A stretch of DNA of 64,000 nucleotides from Marnyiella aurantia (GCF_014041915.1 NZ_CP059472.1:1-64000); one strand, 5' to 3'. Positions 9,317 through 18,574 are shown, numbered from the stretch's first letter. A program made the numbers and translations. The notes: a model not told the origin generated them from the letters alone.

Positions 9317-10228
9317 TTATTTTTTAATCATTGCCAGGGCTTTTGCTCCGAAATGAAACACCGGAAGTGCAACGATTCCGCCGATAAGACCCGCCAGCGA
9401 TTCACGGAGCAGGGAATTTACGTTTGGAAGAAAATGATGGTGGATCCAATCGATATTGTGGACAAAGATCCCGCCGGCCACCAAAATTAAGGCAACTGTA
9501 CCAATTACTGCAAGTCCTTTAATCACCCAGGGCAGCGCACTTACCAGAAAAGATCCTACCGTTACCAAAAGGCCTTTCTCTTTTCCCGACCTTTTTATGA
9601 GTTTATATCCGGCATCGTCCATACGAACGATCAAAGCTACAATTCCGTATACACCTACCGTGGCTATGATGGCAACAATAGATACCGAAACAATTTCAAC
9701 AAGTAAGGGGTTGAATTCGGATTTCAGAGCTTCATACCCTGCTTTTGCAGACGCCAGCGCAATAATTACAATTTCCAGCGAAAGTATAAAGTCCGTAGTA
9801 ACTGCCGACTTTATCTTGGACTTCTCCAGTTCGTCGCCATTCACGTCCTCGGCCTGTTCTTTTTCTTTAATAACTTCGTGGCCTTTTTTACTTCTGTGAA
9901 AAAGAAATTCAATAATTTTTTCAACCCCTTCATAAGCCAGGTAAAAACCTCCAAAAACAAGGATAATTGTTATGGCCGGCGCATACAGCCACTGAAGCAG
10001 GAATACCGCAGGAACAATAATGAGTTTATTAACAAAGGATCCTTTCATGATCTCCATCAGAACTGGAATTTCCCGCGACTCCAGGAAGCCGGTTGCTTTT
10101 TCAGCATTTACAGCCAGGTCATCTCCCAAAATTCCGGCGGTCTTTTGGGTAGCCACTTTGGCCGTTACCGCTACATCGTCCATCAACGCTGCAATATCAT
10201 CTAAAATCGCAAAAAATCCTGAAGCCAT
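9317..10228 (-). CDS. DUF808 family membrane protein (YedI-like)
   Basis: A 303-residue inner-membrane protein of the DUF808/YedI family, whose biochemical role is unknown. The family start MASGFFAILDDIAALMDDVA is intact, followed by about seven hydrophobic segments (for example LIIVPAVFLLQWLYAPAITIILVFG and VTVGSFLVSALPWVIKGLAV). The ATG at 10228 is chosen because it gives the standard N-terminus; a TTG 21 bases upstream would add seven non-conserved residues. It is a single gene, convergent with the FMN reductase gene. Confidence 0.92.
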   Translation of the reverse strand: MASGFFAILDDIAALMDDVAVTAKVATQKTAGILGDDLAVNAEKATGFLESREIPVLMEIMKGSFVNKLIIVPAVFLLQWLYAPAITIILVFGGFYLAYEGVEKIIEFLFHRSKKGHEVIKEKEQAEDVNGDELEKSKIKSAVTTDFILSLEIVIIALASAKAGYEALKSEFNPLLVEIVSVSIVAIIATVGVYGIVALIVRMDDAGYKLIKRSGKEKGLLVTVGSFLVSALPWVIKGLAVIGTVALILVAGGIFVHNIDWIHHHFLPNVNSLLRESLAGLIGGIVALPVFHFGAKALAMIKK

Positions 10229-10327
10229 AGTCTGTTTATTTGGCAGCAAAAATAGATAAATGAATTAAAACGGAGCGTAATTTTTTTTGAATCCATTTTT
10301 TAAATCCGCTAAAAAATCTTACTTTCG

Positions 10328-10458
10328 CAGAACAAAATTTTTTAACATTGAAGCTGCAGAGATTACATTCCCTACTTGAAAAATTCCAGGATTTGGGATG
10401 CGCAATCTCCTCCAAAAAATAATAGTGAGCCGACGTCTGTATGATTGTCGGCTTTTTT
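10328..10458 (+). ncRNA. Candidate structured leader/attenuator upstream of purM
   Basis: About 130 bases that can fold into three stacked helices: GAGATT (10359-10364) with AATCTC (10404-10409), CATTCCC (10366-10372) with GGGATG (10395-10400), and CTTG (10375-10378) with CAGG (10387-10390). A single-stranded A-rich linker follows, then a 7-bp terminator hairpin (AGCCGAC/GTCGGCT) and six T residues only 27 bases before the purM ATG. A TACTTTCG box at 10320-10327 could start it. It matches no riboswitch that I know; it could also be a free small RNA. Confidence 0.5.
10428..10458 (+). terminator. Terminator-like hairpin just upstream of purM
   Basis: AGCCGAC (10428-10434) pairs with GTCGGCT (10447-10453), followed by TTTTTT. 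No protein gene ends upstream on this strand, so it either ends a small RNA or attenuates purM. Confidence 0.75.
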
Positions 10459-10485
10459 ATTTGGCTTTAGTATAATTGAATGAAC

Positions 10486-11475
10486 ATGAGCAACACTTAT
10501 AAATCCGCCGGTGTAGACAAGGAAGAGGGCTACAAAACCGTTGACAAGATAAAATCAGCCGTGGCAGAAACCCACAATGAAAATGTACTGAATAACCTGG
10601 GAAGTTTTGGCGCCTTTTACCAGATCGCCGGCTACAAAAACCCGGTACTTGTAAGCGGAACAGATGGGGTGGGAACCAAACTGAAAGTAGCGTTGGACTC
10701 TAAGAGATATGACTCAATTGGTGTAGACTGTTTTGCGATGTGTGCCAATGATATCCTTTGTCATGGAGCCAAACCTCTTTTCTTCCTGGATTATCTGGCT
10801 TGCGGGAAACTCGACTCCGAAATAGCTGCCGAAATCGTAATGGGCATGGTAAAAGCCTGTAAAGACAATGAATGTGCACTTATTGGCGGCGAAACTGCTG
10901 AGATGCCTGGTATGTATAAACCCGGGGATTACGATGTTGCCGGTTTCTGTGTTGGTATTGTGGAAAAGGACCAAATCATTGACGGGTCCAAAATCAAGGC
11001 GGGACATAAAATAATCGCATTACCGAGTTCCGGTTTCCACAGTAACGGATTCTCACTTGTTAGAAAAATTTTTCCTGACTTCAACGAAGAGTTTGAAGGC
11101 AAACCCCTCTACGAAACTCTTTTAGTACCTACCAGGCTGTATTTCCAACCGGTACATAAGCTATTGGAAGAAGTTAAGGTGGACGGTATCGCACACATCA
11201 CCGGTGGAGGAATCATTGAAAATATACCAAGGATCATCCCACAAGGCTTATGTGCACAAATCAATACCTCGGCTATACGTATTCCATCTGTAATGCTTGA
11301 ACTTGAGAAACGCGGAAATATAGACCGCAACGAAATGTACGGCACCTTCAATATGGGTGTGGGCATGGTGATTGTTATAGATGCAAACCACGCCGAAAAG
11401 GTACTGAACCTGCTTGATGATGCCTATGAAATCGGGCAGATCACTGAAGGTGAAGAAAAAATAGTCCTCAATTAG
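10486..11475 (+). CDS. purM: Phosphoribosylformylglycinamidine cyclo-ligase (AIR synthetase)
   Basis: PurM closes the imidazole ring in purine synthesis: FGAM plus ATP gives AIR. The 329-residue protein has the PurM signatures SGTDGVGTKL (about 51), DCFAMCANDILCHGAKPLFF (about 80) and ALIGGETAEMPGMY (about 130), and the glycine-rich ITGGGIIENIPRI near 240. The start at 10486 gives the usual MSNTYK-AGVD N-terminus; an in-frame ATG lies six bases upstream. The gene opens a purine cluster (purM, purN, purH, purD, guaA), all on one strand, and is preceded by a terminator hairpin that may control it. Confidence 0.97.
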   Translation: MSNTYKSAGVDKEEGYKTVDKIKSAVAETHNENVLNNLGSFGAFYQIAGYKNPVLVSGTDGVGTKLKVALDSKRYDSIGVDCFAMCANDILCHGAKPLFFLDYLACGKLDSEIAAEIVMGMVKACKDNECALIGGETAEMPGMYKPGDYDVAGFCVGIVEKDQIIDGSKIKAGHKIIALPSSGFHSNGFSLVRKIFPDFNEEFEGKPLYETLLVPTRLYFQPVHKLLEEVKVDGIAHITGGGIIENIPRIIPQGLCAQINTSAIRIPSVMLELEKRGNIDRNEMYGTFNMGVGMVIVIDANHAEKVLNLLDDAYEIGQITEGEEKIVLN

Positions 11476-11511
11476 GAAGTCCTTGACCATTTATAAAGTT
11501 TCAGTTCCCGT

Positions 11512-12075
11512 ATGAAAAATATCGTTGTACTGGTATCCGGCAGCGGCACCAACCTTCAGCGCATTATAGACTGCACCGAAAGCGGTGAGATACCGGATGC
11601 CAAAATCGCTTTAGTGGTCGCAGACCGCGAATGCTTTGGCCTGCAGCGCGCCGAAAAGCATGGAATTCCCAGTCATCTGATAAGAAAAGGTAAAGAGTTT
11701 TCATCTAAGCTTACACAGTTGGTACCGGCAGATACAGATCTTGTAGTTCTGGCTGGTTTCCTGTCCATCCTGAACACAGATTTTTGCGAAAAATTCAGCG
11801 GAAAGATTATAAATATACATCCTGCGCTGTTGCCAAAGTTTGGGGGCAAAGGAATGTGGGGTAACCACGTGCACGAAGCAGTATTAAATGCCGGTGAAAC
11901 GGAAAGCGGTGCCACGGTCCATTTAGTAACCGCCGGGATTGACGAAGGTGATATTATACTTCAGAAATCATTTGCCGTTTCCGAAGACGAAACACCGGAA
12001 AGCCTTGCAGAAAAAGTACACTCGATTGAATATGAGATTTTCCCGAAGGCAATAAATAAAGTGCTGGGGCGGTGA
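11512..12075 (+). CDS. purN: Phosphoribosylglycinamide formyltransferase
   Basis: GAR transformylase, using 10-formyl-tetrahydrofolate to make FGAR. The 187-residue protein starts MKNIVVLVSGSGTNLQRII and has the catalytic Asn-x-His in INIHPALLPKFGGKGMWG and the Asp in GIDEGDIIL, as in E. coli PurN. It follows purM after 36 bases and is almost certainly in one transcript with it. Immediately after the stop codon begins a repeat-filled 412-base gap. Confidence 0.96.
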   Translation: MKNIVVLVSGSGTNLQRIIDCTESGEIPDAKIALVVADRECFGLQRAEKHGIPSHLIRKGKEFSSKLTQLVPADTDLVVLAGFLSILNTDFCEKFSGKIINIHPALLPKFGGKGMWGNHVHEAVLNAGETESGATVHLVTAGIDEGDIILQKSFAVSEDETPESLAEKVHSIEYEIFPKAINKVLGR

Positions 12076-12165
12076 GTTCCGTAGGAACGAACGATATATT
12101 AGCATTGGAATTTATTCTAATTTAAAGCAAAGTGATATTTATGCCCTTGGGATTCATTCCAATGA
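12076..12165 (+). repeat. Intergenic repeat unit, copy A
   Basis: Starts with the dyad GTTCCGTAGGAAC directly after the purN stop, then ATATTAGCATTGGAATTTATTC and, after GCAAAGTG, a second arm ending CATTCCAATGAA. It is the degenerate partner of the copy at 12273-12360. Confidence 0.7.
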
Positions 12166-12272
12166 AATTGGATAATGAAATAATGTCTTTGCCTTTATTA
12201 TGATACAGTTAAGAAATGGATCTCCTGGAGTTTATTTTTGAAAGCAGATTTCGCACGTACGTTTTAATACCA

Positions 12273-12360
12273 GTTCCATAGGAACGGACAATATATTAAC
12301 GTTGGAATTTACTCCAATGAAAAGCAAAATGAAGTATTAGCATCGGAATTTATTCCAATG
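12273..12360 (+). repeat. Intergenic repeat unit, copy B
   Basis: Same order of elements as the copy at 12076: dyad GTTCCATAGGAAC, ATATTAACGTTGGAATTTAC, GCAAAATG, then TATTAGCATCGGAATTTATT and CCAATG. Each half contains a TTGGAATTTA-type inverted arm. There is no open reading frame inside. Confidence 0.72.
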
Positions 12361-12410
12361 ATTTCTGGAACCCAAAGGGAGTGTTGGAAAGAATATAAAA
12401 ATATAACTCA

Positions 12411-12423
12411 ATTCCTTAGGAAT
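12411..12423 (+). repeat. Third dyad of the repeat family
   Basis: ATTCCTTAGGAAT, the same TTCCnTAGGAA palindrome that starts the two units upstream in this gap, without the rest of the unit. Confidence 0.55.
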
Positions 12424-12487
12424 CTGTTATAAAGAACGTCCGGTCGTAAGACCTGGACGGTTAAATATAAAGTAAAAAGTAAGAAAG

Positions 12488-14005
12488 ATGTCAAAGAAGA
12501 GAGCGCTGATCTCCGTTTCGGATAAGTCCGGACTTATAGATTTTGCAAGATTTTTAGAAGAACAGAATTATGAACTGGTTTCAACCGGCGGCACATTCAA
12601 ACACCTGAAGGAGGCCGGACTCAGTCCGGTTCAGATTGATGAAGTAACGGAATTTCCTGAAATGCTGGACGGCCGTGTAAAGACACTTCATCCTAAAGTT
12701 CACGGTGGACTGCTTGCGGTTCGCAGCAGTGAGGAACATATGTCTACTGTACAGCAGCACGGCATAGGACTTATTGATATGGTGATCGTAAACCTGTATC
12801 CTTTCTTCGAGAATGCAAACGCAGATATCTCTCTGAACGAAAAAGTGGAATTCATCGATATCGGTGGTCCGTCAATGCTGCGTTCCGGAGCCAAGAATTT
12901 CAATTCAGTTACAGTAATTACAGATGTGCAAGATTATGCGCTGGTACAGCAGGAGATCGCTGAAAATGGAAACACCACATCTGAAACCAGAAAGAACCTG
13001 GCCGGTAAGGTCTTCAATCTGACCGCAGCTTACGATGCGGCGATCTCCAGAATGCTGCTGGACGAGGAATATCCACAATACCTCAACGCCTCCTACAAAA
13101 AGGTATCTGACCTTCGTTATGGCGAGAATCCGCACCAGTCCGCGGCCTTTTACGCATCAACTACGGAAAACGGTGCAATGAAGGATTTCGAAATTCTGGG
13201 CGGAAAGGAACTTTCATTCAACAACCTCCGCGATATGGATCTATGCTGGAAAGTCGTTAATGAATTTAAGGACGAAATGGCCTGCTGCGCGGTGAAGCAT
13301 TCAACACCTTGCGGAGTAGCGGTTGGGACATCTGCACTGGAAACGTACACAAAAACATTTGAATGTGACCCGGTTTCCATATTTGGAGGGATCATTGGCA
13401 TGAATTTTAAAGTGGATGCTGCTACCGCAGAGGAACTCAACAAAACCTTCCTGGAGATTGTAATGGCACCGGATTTTGATGAAGATGCACTCGAAATTCT
13501 GAAGAAGAAGAAAAACCTCAGGATCATTAAAATTAAAAATGCCGTATCCGACGCGCAGACCTGGGTAAAGGTAGACGGCGGAATTCTGGTACAGGGTTCA
13601 GACAGCGAATTTTCAGATAAAATTGAGACGGTGACATCTGCAAAACCTTCTGCGGAACAGGAAAAAGCACTGTTGTTTGCACAACGTGTGGTAAAATATG
13701 TAAAATCTAACGCTATCGTTGTATCGAACGGTGTTCAGGCACTTGGCATCGGTGGCGGACAGGTTAACCGTATCTGGGCTACAGAACATGCTGTGCAGCG
13801 TGCTAAAGAGAAATTTCAGGGTGACCTAGTGTTGGCCTCGGACGCATTTTTCCCTTTCCGCGACGTGGTAGATTACTGTGCTGCTGAAGGTATAAAAGCT
13901 ATTATTCAGCCTGGCGGAAGTATGCGCGATGAAGACAGCATTACTGCAGCGAACGAGCATGGCATCCCGATGATGTTCACCGGAATGCGCCACTTCTTTC
14001 ACTAA
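12488..14005 (+). CDS. purH: Bifunctional AICAR transformylase / IMP cyclohydrolase
   Basis: PurH performs the last two steps to IMP. The N-terminal MGS-like IMP cyclohydrolase domain shows [24 protein letters not shown] and [15 protein letters not shown] (about 1-150). The C-terminal AICAR transformylase domain has the catalytic Lys-His in VKHSTPCG (about 268) and ends [14 protein letters not shown], the standard PurH terminus. 505 residues is normal. It is separated from purN by repeats and so may have its own promoter; it is followed by purD. Confidence 0.98.
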   Translation: MSKKRALISVSDKSGLIDFARFLEEQNYELVSTGGTFKHLKEAGLSPVQIDEVTEFPEMLDGRVKTLHPKVHGGLLAVRSSEEHMSTVQQHGIGLIDMVIVNLYPFFENANADISLNEKVEFIDIGGPSMLRSGAKNFNSVTVITDVQDYALVQQEIAENGNTTSETRKNLAGKVFNLTAAYDAAISRMLLDEEYPQYLNASYKKVSDLRYGENPHQSAAFYASTTENGAMKDFEILGGKELSFNNLRDMDLCWKVVNEFKDEMACCAVKHSTPCGVAVGTSALETYTKTFECDPVSIFGGIIGMNFKVDAATAEELNKTFLEIVMAPDFDEDALEILKKKKNLRIIKIKNAVSDAQTWVKVDGGILVQGSDSEFSDKIETVTSAKPSAEQEKALLFAQRVVKYVKSNAIVVSNGVQALGIGGGQVNRIWATEHAVQRAKEKFQGDLVLASDAFFPFRDVVDYCAAEGIKAIIQPGGSMRDEDSITAANEHGIPMMFTGMRHFFH

Positions 14006-14017
14006 ATATCCGCAGGA

Positions 14018-14040
14018 AGCGGTTAATCTTTTTAACCGCT
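14018..14040 (+). terminator. Hairpin after purH (weak or partial terminator)
   Basis: A perfect 9-bp stem (AGCGGTTAA with TTAACCGCT) 13 bases after the purH stop, but without a T run after it. It may end part of the purH transcripts before the purD promoter or protect the 3' end. Confidence 0.45.
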
Positions 14041-14044
14041 CAAT

Positions 14045-14074
14045 TTGAATTACTCAACCAAAAGAGTAATTTTG
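14045..14074 (+). promoter_or_regulatory. purD promoter
   Basis: TTG at 14045-14047, 19 bases, then TAATTTTG at 14067-14074: both boxes and the spacing fit the Bacteroidetes sigma-ABfr promoter. The purD ATG is 26 bases further on. Confidence 0.75.
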
Positions 14075-14099
14075 TAACATCTAAAAAATAAACTTTAAT

Positions 14100-15338
14100 A
14101 TGAGAGTACTTATCATAGGAAACGGTGGTCGTGAGGCTGCAATAGGCCGCAAAATTGCCGAAGACCGCAGGGTCTCACAGATTTTTTTTGCCAAGGGAAA
14201 CGCCACTACCGGTGAGATTGGAAAGAACATTTCTTTAACCGATAATCAGGAACTTGTTAATTTCGCCACAAAGGAGGCTATTGACCTTACAATTGTAGGT
14301 CCGGAGGCTTTTTTGGTGAGTGGTATAGTTGATGAATTTACAAAGGCCGGTCTTAATATTTTCGGACCCTCCAAGAAGGTGGCAAAACTTGAAGGCAGCA
14401 AGGCTTACTCTAAGAAATTCATGCAGGATTATGGCGTGAAAACGGCAGACGCCCAGATTTTCAATTCCTATGTAGAAGCCAAAGCATTTTTAGAAACTGC
14501 CAAATATCCTCTTATTATAAAAGCTTCAGGTCTTGCCCAGGGTAAAGGGGTTGTTCTTGCTGAGGGTAAGGATGAAGGTATGAAAACCATCCACGATTTC
14601 ATGATCGACAAGATTTATGGCGATGCCGGTATTAAAATCGTTATTGAGGAATATCTTCGTGGGTTTGAAGCTTCAATAATCTGCTTCTCCAATGGTAAGG
14701 ATTTGTTTCCATGTGTTCCTGCAAAGGATTATAAACGTGTAGGTGCCGGTAACCGCGGACCAAACACAGGTGGGATGGGTAGCGTGGCGCCAACTCCTGA
14801 GTTTACTGCAGAACATGATATGGATTTCCGCAAGAATATCCTGGAGCCTACAATCGCAGGTCTTAAAGATAATTACCTGATGTTTAAGGGTTTTATCTTC
14901 TTCGGACTTATGGTTACTGAAAAAGGCTGTCATTTGCTTGAATATAATATGCGTTCCGGAGATCCTGAAACTCAGGTAATCCTTCCATTGCTGGAAAACA
15001 ACCTGTTGGACACCATTAACGACTGTATCGAAGGAAAAGATATTGAGCTGAAGTTTAAAGATGAGAAAGCTGTTTGCCTTGTAATGGCATCCGGTGGATA
15101 TCCCGGAAAGTACGAAACAGGTTACGAAATTACTCATCTGGACAGAGCTACGGAAAGTACAGTTCTTTTAGCCGGCGCAAGCAGCAAAGCAGGCGGCGTT
15201 TACACGGCCGGAGGCAGGGTAATCAATCTTGTGGCTACAGGAAAGGATTTTGAAGAGGCCAGAAAAAAGGTATATAATGACGCGAAAACCATCCAGTTCG
15301 ACTACGCTTTCTATCGGGACGACATCGCGAAATTCTAA
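14100..15338 (+). CDS. purD: Phosphoribosylamine-glycine ligase (GAR synthetase)
   Basis: Second step of purine synthesis: phosphoribosylamine plus glycine and ATP gives GAR. The 412-residue ATP-grasp enzyme has the PurD start RVLIIGNGGREAAI, the ATP-binding segment PLIIKASGLAQGKGVV (about 139-154), the signature YKRVGAGNRGPNTGGMG (about 210-226) and NMRSGDPETQVILP (about 283). The usual GGREHA motif reads GGREAA here. It has its own promoter and is followed by a strong terminator that separates it from guaA. Confidence 0.97.
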   Translation: MRVLIIGNGGREAAIGRKIAEDRRVSQIFFAKGNATTGEIGKNISLTDNQELVNFATKEAIDLTIVGPEAFLVSGIVDEFTKAGLNIFGPSKKVAKLEGSKAYSKKFMQDYGVKTADAQIFNSYVEAKAFLETAKYPLIIKASGLAQGKGVVLAEGKDEGMKTIHDFMIDKIYGDAGIKIVIEEYLRGFEASIICFSNGKDLFPCVPAKDYKRVGAGNRGPNTGGMGSVAPTPEFTAEHDMDFRKNILEPTIAGLKDNYLMFKGFIFFGLMVTEKGCHLLEYNMRSGDPETQVILPLLENNLLDTINDCIEGKDIELKFKDEKAVCLVMASGGYPGKYETGYEITHLDRATESTVLLAGASSKAGGVYTAGGRVINLVATGKDFEEARKKVYNDAKTIQFDYAFYRDDIAKF

Positions 15339-15343
15339 TAAAT

Positions 15344-15367
15344 AAAACGTGAGTTTTCACGTTTTTT
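15344..15367 (+). terminator. Terminator after purD
   Basis: Perfect 9-bp stem AAAACGTGA/TCACGTTTT, 4-nt loop, and a run of seven T residues, directly after the purD stop. Confidence 0.88.
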
Positions 15368-15401
15368 TGTTTAATAACAACAGCAAACTATTTAATACAC
15401 T

Positions 15402-16931
15402 ATGAAGAACGGTATCGTTATTCTGGACTTCGGTTCCCAATACAATCAACTTATAGCCCGCCGTATACGCGAAATGGAAGTGTATTCGGAGGTAATTCCT
15501 TATAACACTCCACTGGACGAGATTCTTGCAAAAGAACCTGCAGGTATCGTACTTTCCGGTGGCCCAAGCTCTGTAAATGCGGAGAATGCACATCTTGTGG
15601 ACAAAGCTCTTTTCGAACAGAATATTCCTGTGCTTGGCATTTGCTACGGAATGCAGCTCACTACACACCTTCTGGGTGGTCAGGTTAAGAAGGGTGTAAA
15701 AGGTGAATATGGAAAAGCCAAACTTCAAATTGACAAAAGCAATGAATTTTTAGCAGGTGTAAGCAGGTTCTCCACAGTCTGGATGAGCCATTTTGATGAA
15801 GTTCAGACAGTACCGGCTGGATTTACGATTAACGCGACTACCGATGTAATATCAGCAATATCAAACGAAGAAAAGAAAATTTACTGCGTGCAGTTTCATC
15901 CCGAGGTTTCCCATACTGAGGAAGGTCCACGCATGATTGAAAATTTTGTGCTCAAAATCTGTCAGGCTCCGCGTAACTGGAAACTGACCAATTATATTGA
16001 AAAAACAGTTGCCGAAATCAAGGAAAAAGTTGGAAACGAAAAAGTAATCCTTGGTCTTTCAGGCGGTGTAGATTCTTCTGTGGCGGCGGTCCTCGTTCAT
16101 AAAGCCATTGGCGACCAGCTTACGTGTATTTTTGTTGATACCGGACTGCTTAGAAAAGACGAAGGCCGTAAGGTGATGGAAAATTACGGTGAGCATTTCC
16201 ATATGAAGATTGATATGGTTGATGCTTCCGAGCGTTTTTTGAGTAAGCTGAAAGGTGTTTCAGATCCTGAAGCTAAACGTAAAGTGATTGGTAATGAATT
16301 TGTGGCCGTTTTCGACGAAGAATCCCATAAATTTGAAGGTGCCAAATTCCTGGCTCAGGGTACTATTTATCCTGATGTAATTGAGAGTCAGTCTGTTAAG
16401 GGACCATCTGCTGTTATTAAGTCGCACCATAATGTAGGCGGATTGCCGGAGGAAATGAAAATGGAACTTTTGGAGCCATTGCGCGAACTTTTTAAAGATG
16501 AAGTCCGCAAAGTAGGCGAGGAGCTTGGTATTCCGCACCATCTGGTGATGAGACATCCTTTTCCGGGTCCCGGTTTAGGAATAAGAATCCTTGGCGAAGT
16601 TGATGAGGAGAAAGTGAAGATCCTTCAAGAAGCAGATGATATATTCATCGAAGAACTCTACAAAAACAATCTGTACGAGCAGGTATCACAGGCTTTTGTA
16701 GTCCTGTTGCCGGTGAAGTCTGTGGGAGTAATGGGTGATGAACGTACTTACGAATATACAGCGGTAGTTCGTTCTGCCAATACTATTGACTTCATGACGG
16801 CTACCTTCAGTAAATTTCCCTGGGAGTTTTTGGAAACAGTATCCAACCGTATTATAAACGAGGTGCGCGGAATCAACCGTGTGGCATACGACATTTCCAG
16901 TAAACCACCTGCAACAATTGAGTGGGAGTAA
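15402..16931 (+). CDS. guaA: GMP synthase (glutamine-hydrolysing)
   Basis: Converts XMP to GMP using glutamine and ATP. N-terminal class I glutamine amidotransferase (GICYGMQ with the nucleophile Cys81, and the His-Glu pair in VQFHPEVSHTE), then the ATP pyrophosphatase with P-loop LSGGVDSSVAA at about 219, and the dimerisation domain ending GINRVAYDISSKPPATIEWE, the invariant GuaA C-terminus. 509 residues is normal. It lies last in the purine cluster but behind a terminator, so it is probably transcribed separately. Confidence 0.98.
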   Translation: MKNGIVILDFGSQYNQLIARRIREMEVYSEVIPYNTPLDEILAKEPAGIVLSGGPSSVNAENAHLVDKALFEQNIPVLGICYGMQLTTHLLGGQVKKGVKGEYGKAKLQIDKSNEFLAGVSRFSTVWMSHFDEVQTVPAGFTINATTDVISAISNEEKKIYCVQFHPEVSHTEEGPRMIENFVLKICQAPRNWKLTNYIEKTVAEIKEKVGNEKVILGLSGGVDSSVAAVLVHKAIGDQLTCIFVDTGLLRKDEGRKVMENYGEHFHMKIDMVDASERFLSKLKGVSDPEAKRKVIGNEFVAVFDEESHKFEGAKFLAQGTIYPDVIESQSVKGPSAVIKSHHNVGGLPEEMKMELLEPLRELFKDEVRKVGEELGIPHHLVMRHPFPGPGLGIRILGEVDEEKVKILQEADDIFIEELYKNNLYEQVSQAFVVLLPVKSVGVMGDERTYEYTAVVRSANTIDFMTATFSKFPWEFLETVSNRIINEVRGINRVAYDISSKPPATIEWE

Positions 16932-16955
16932 TAAGCAAGATTTTTTAAATGATAG

Positions 16956-16990
16956 AGCCTCGAAATTTCACTTCGGGGCTTCTGTATTTT
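16956..16990. terminator. Terminator between guaA and the convergent lipoprotein gene
   Basis: AGCCTCGAA (16956-16964) pairs with TTCGGGGCT (16972-16980), with one G-T pair. The T run after it is interrupted, so strength is uncertain. Confidence 0.6.
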
Positions 16991-16999
16991 CAGCGCAGA

Positions 17000-17644
17000 T
17001 TATTTCCCGCCTACACCATTCATCTTCAGTCTTTTCTCAGTATAAGACTTATTAACCCTAAGCGTATCCGTGGAGCGGTACGTATACTTCATATTTCTGT
17101 TAAAGTTATACCGAATGTAAAACGGAACTTTTTCATACGTATTTCCTAAAAGCACCGCGGAACTGTCACCTTCCCAATAAGCGTCTTCAATAGTGAATGA
17201 CGGTCCGAAGAACGAGATTTGCCGCACTGTTTTGCTGGGCAAATGTACAAGCGTAACCTGCTGGTCTGCTTCAAATCCGGGATTCCCGTTTTCATCAGCA
17301 ATCCAGTGGTAACTGTCGAAGTCAATATATTTCGATCTGTCATGGCTGTATACCAGAAAAGGCTCATAAATCCGGTTAAAATCTTCCTCAAAATTACCCT
17401 TCACTGACGAAGCACCGTAATTGATACTTGCACTGTCGGACAGTATAAAACTGTTCATTGAAAATCCTGGATTTTCCACCTGATAGAATTGCAGCCATGT
17501 TTTCAGGTTTATAGGCAGTTTTTCTTTGGTCTCTGCAGAAGGTTCTGAAGCCACAGTCACTTCAGGCTTACGCTGCACATCCTTTTTCTCTCCACACCCA
17601 GTGGAAACAAGTAATGCAAACAGGAAAAGGTAACTGATTTTCAT
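17000..17644 (-). CDS. Predicted lipoprotein, function unknown
   Basis: A 214-residue predicted lipoprotein: hydrophobic N-terminus and lipobox LVSTGC (Cys17), then a charged linker and a beta-rich body with aromatic-rich stretches (FDSYHWIADENGNPGF, FFGPSFTIEDAYWEGDS). I do not recognise a family. It starts 2 bases after the stop of the patatin gene, so the two are co-transcribed and perhaps functionally linked at the envelope. Confidence 0.75.
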   Translation of the reverse strand: MKISYLFLFALLVSTGCGEKKDVQRKPEVTVASEPSAETKEKLPINLKTWLQFYQVENPGFSMNSFILSDSASINYGASSVKGNFEEDFNRIYEPFLVYSHDRSKYIDFDSYHWIADENGNPGFEADQQVTLVHLPSKTVRQISFFGPSFTIEDAYWEGDSSAVLLGNTYEKVPFYIRYNFNRNMKYTYRSTDTLRVNKSYTEKRLKMNGVGGK

Positions 17645-17646
17645 AA

Positions 17647-18549
17647 TTATTCCACTTTCAGAAATTCATTGATGGCTTTTTCTGCACATTGTCTGCCGTA
17701 TTCAATTTGCTGCTTTACTTTGAAGAAATCATGCATGCTGCAGGATTCCCGGGAAAGCTGGATTAAAATATCAGGCGGAAAGGCTGTAAGCGAGTTTCGG
17801 GCGTTGGTTTCTATAAGTAAACTCAGTGAGTGTGACAGAACATTCAGGTTAGAGCCCAAATCCATTACTGCATTTTTCGCACCTTCAAACTCAACAAATG
17901 CATTTACATCTACAACAATAAGTAAGTCACGCTTCTTTCTTTTGGCATATTCAACCGGAATATTATTCAGAACACCACCGTCTACATACACATCTCCGTC
18001 AATTTCTACAGGCGAGAATATGGTAGGTATCGCCACGGATGCCCGAATGGCATCGTAAATATCGCCCCTATTTATGCACACAGACTTTTTAGCATATAAC
18101 TGTGTGGCTATCGCAGAAAAACCTATTTCAAGATCCTCAATATTCGCGGTGGGAAAAAGTGCTTTCATTTTCCGGAAAACCCGGTTTCCTTTTAGAAGAC
18201 CACGGCGCCGGATGGACAAATCAATAAGATCCAAAGCCTGCAGCTTGCCCATATTGGTAACCCACTTCTTAAAATCTTCCATTTTACCCATCGCGTACAG
18301 TCCGCCAACAAGTGCACCCATGGAAGTGCCGGTAATACTGTGAATATGGAAACCTTTTTCTACAAGAACTTCAATAACGCCTATATGGCCGAATCCGCGC
18401 GCACCACCGCCAGAAAGTACAAGCGAAACATCCCGGTAGGATTTCTTTCTTTTTTCTGAATTAAAAAAGGAGAACAATTCTGTCAATTCTTTTGTTTTTA
18501 AAAATACAAAAAATAATACTGTGAAGTCACAGACTGCCTTCCCATCCAC
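17647..18549 (-). CDS. Patatin-like phospholipase (RssA-like)
   Basis: A serine lipase of the bacterial patatin family. In the 300-residue protein the oxyanion loop GGGARG (47-52), the nucleophile elbow GTSMG (Ser76) and the catalytic Asp of DGG (190-192) are all present, so it should be active as a phospholipase or acyl hydrolase. There is no signal peptide; the first 40 residues are variable, and a later start is possible. It is the first gene of a pair with the lipoprotein downstream, and divergent from the DEAD-box helicase. Confidence 0.92.
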   Translation of the reverse strand: MDGKAVCDFTVLFFVFLKTKELTELFSFFNSEKRKKSYRDVSLVLSGGGARGFGHIGVIEVLVEKGFHIHSITGTSMGALVGGLYAMGKMEDFKKWVTNMGKLQALDLIDLSIRRRGLLKGNRVFRKMKALFPTANIEDLEIGFSAIATQLYAKKSVCINRGDIYDAIRASVAIPTIFSPVEIDGDVYVDGGVLNNIPVEYAKRKKRDLLIVVDVNAFVEFEGAKNAVMDLGSNLNVLSHSLSLLIETNARNSLTAFPPDILIQLSRESCSMHDFFKVKQQIEYGRQCAEKAINEFLKVE

Positions 18550-18566
18550 CTAAAAATTAATTTCAG

Positions 18567-18574
18567 TAGCTTTG
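18567..18574 (+). promoter_or_regulatory. -7 box of the DEAD-box helicase promoter
   Basis: TAGCTTTG, 47 bases before the helicase start, matches the flavobacterial -7 consensus; no TTG is visible at -33. Confidence 0.5.

Noticed and set aside
9456-9899. Long open frame opposite the DUF808 gene
   Set aside because: It is the antisense shadow of a well-recognised membrane protein gene and has no domain of its own.
10328-10458. ZTP, purine, THF or 6S RNA identity for the purM leader
   Set aside because: None of the core sequences that I know for these RNAs is visible, so no family name is given.
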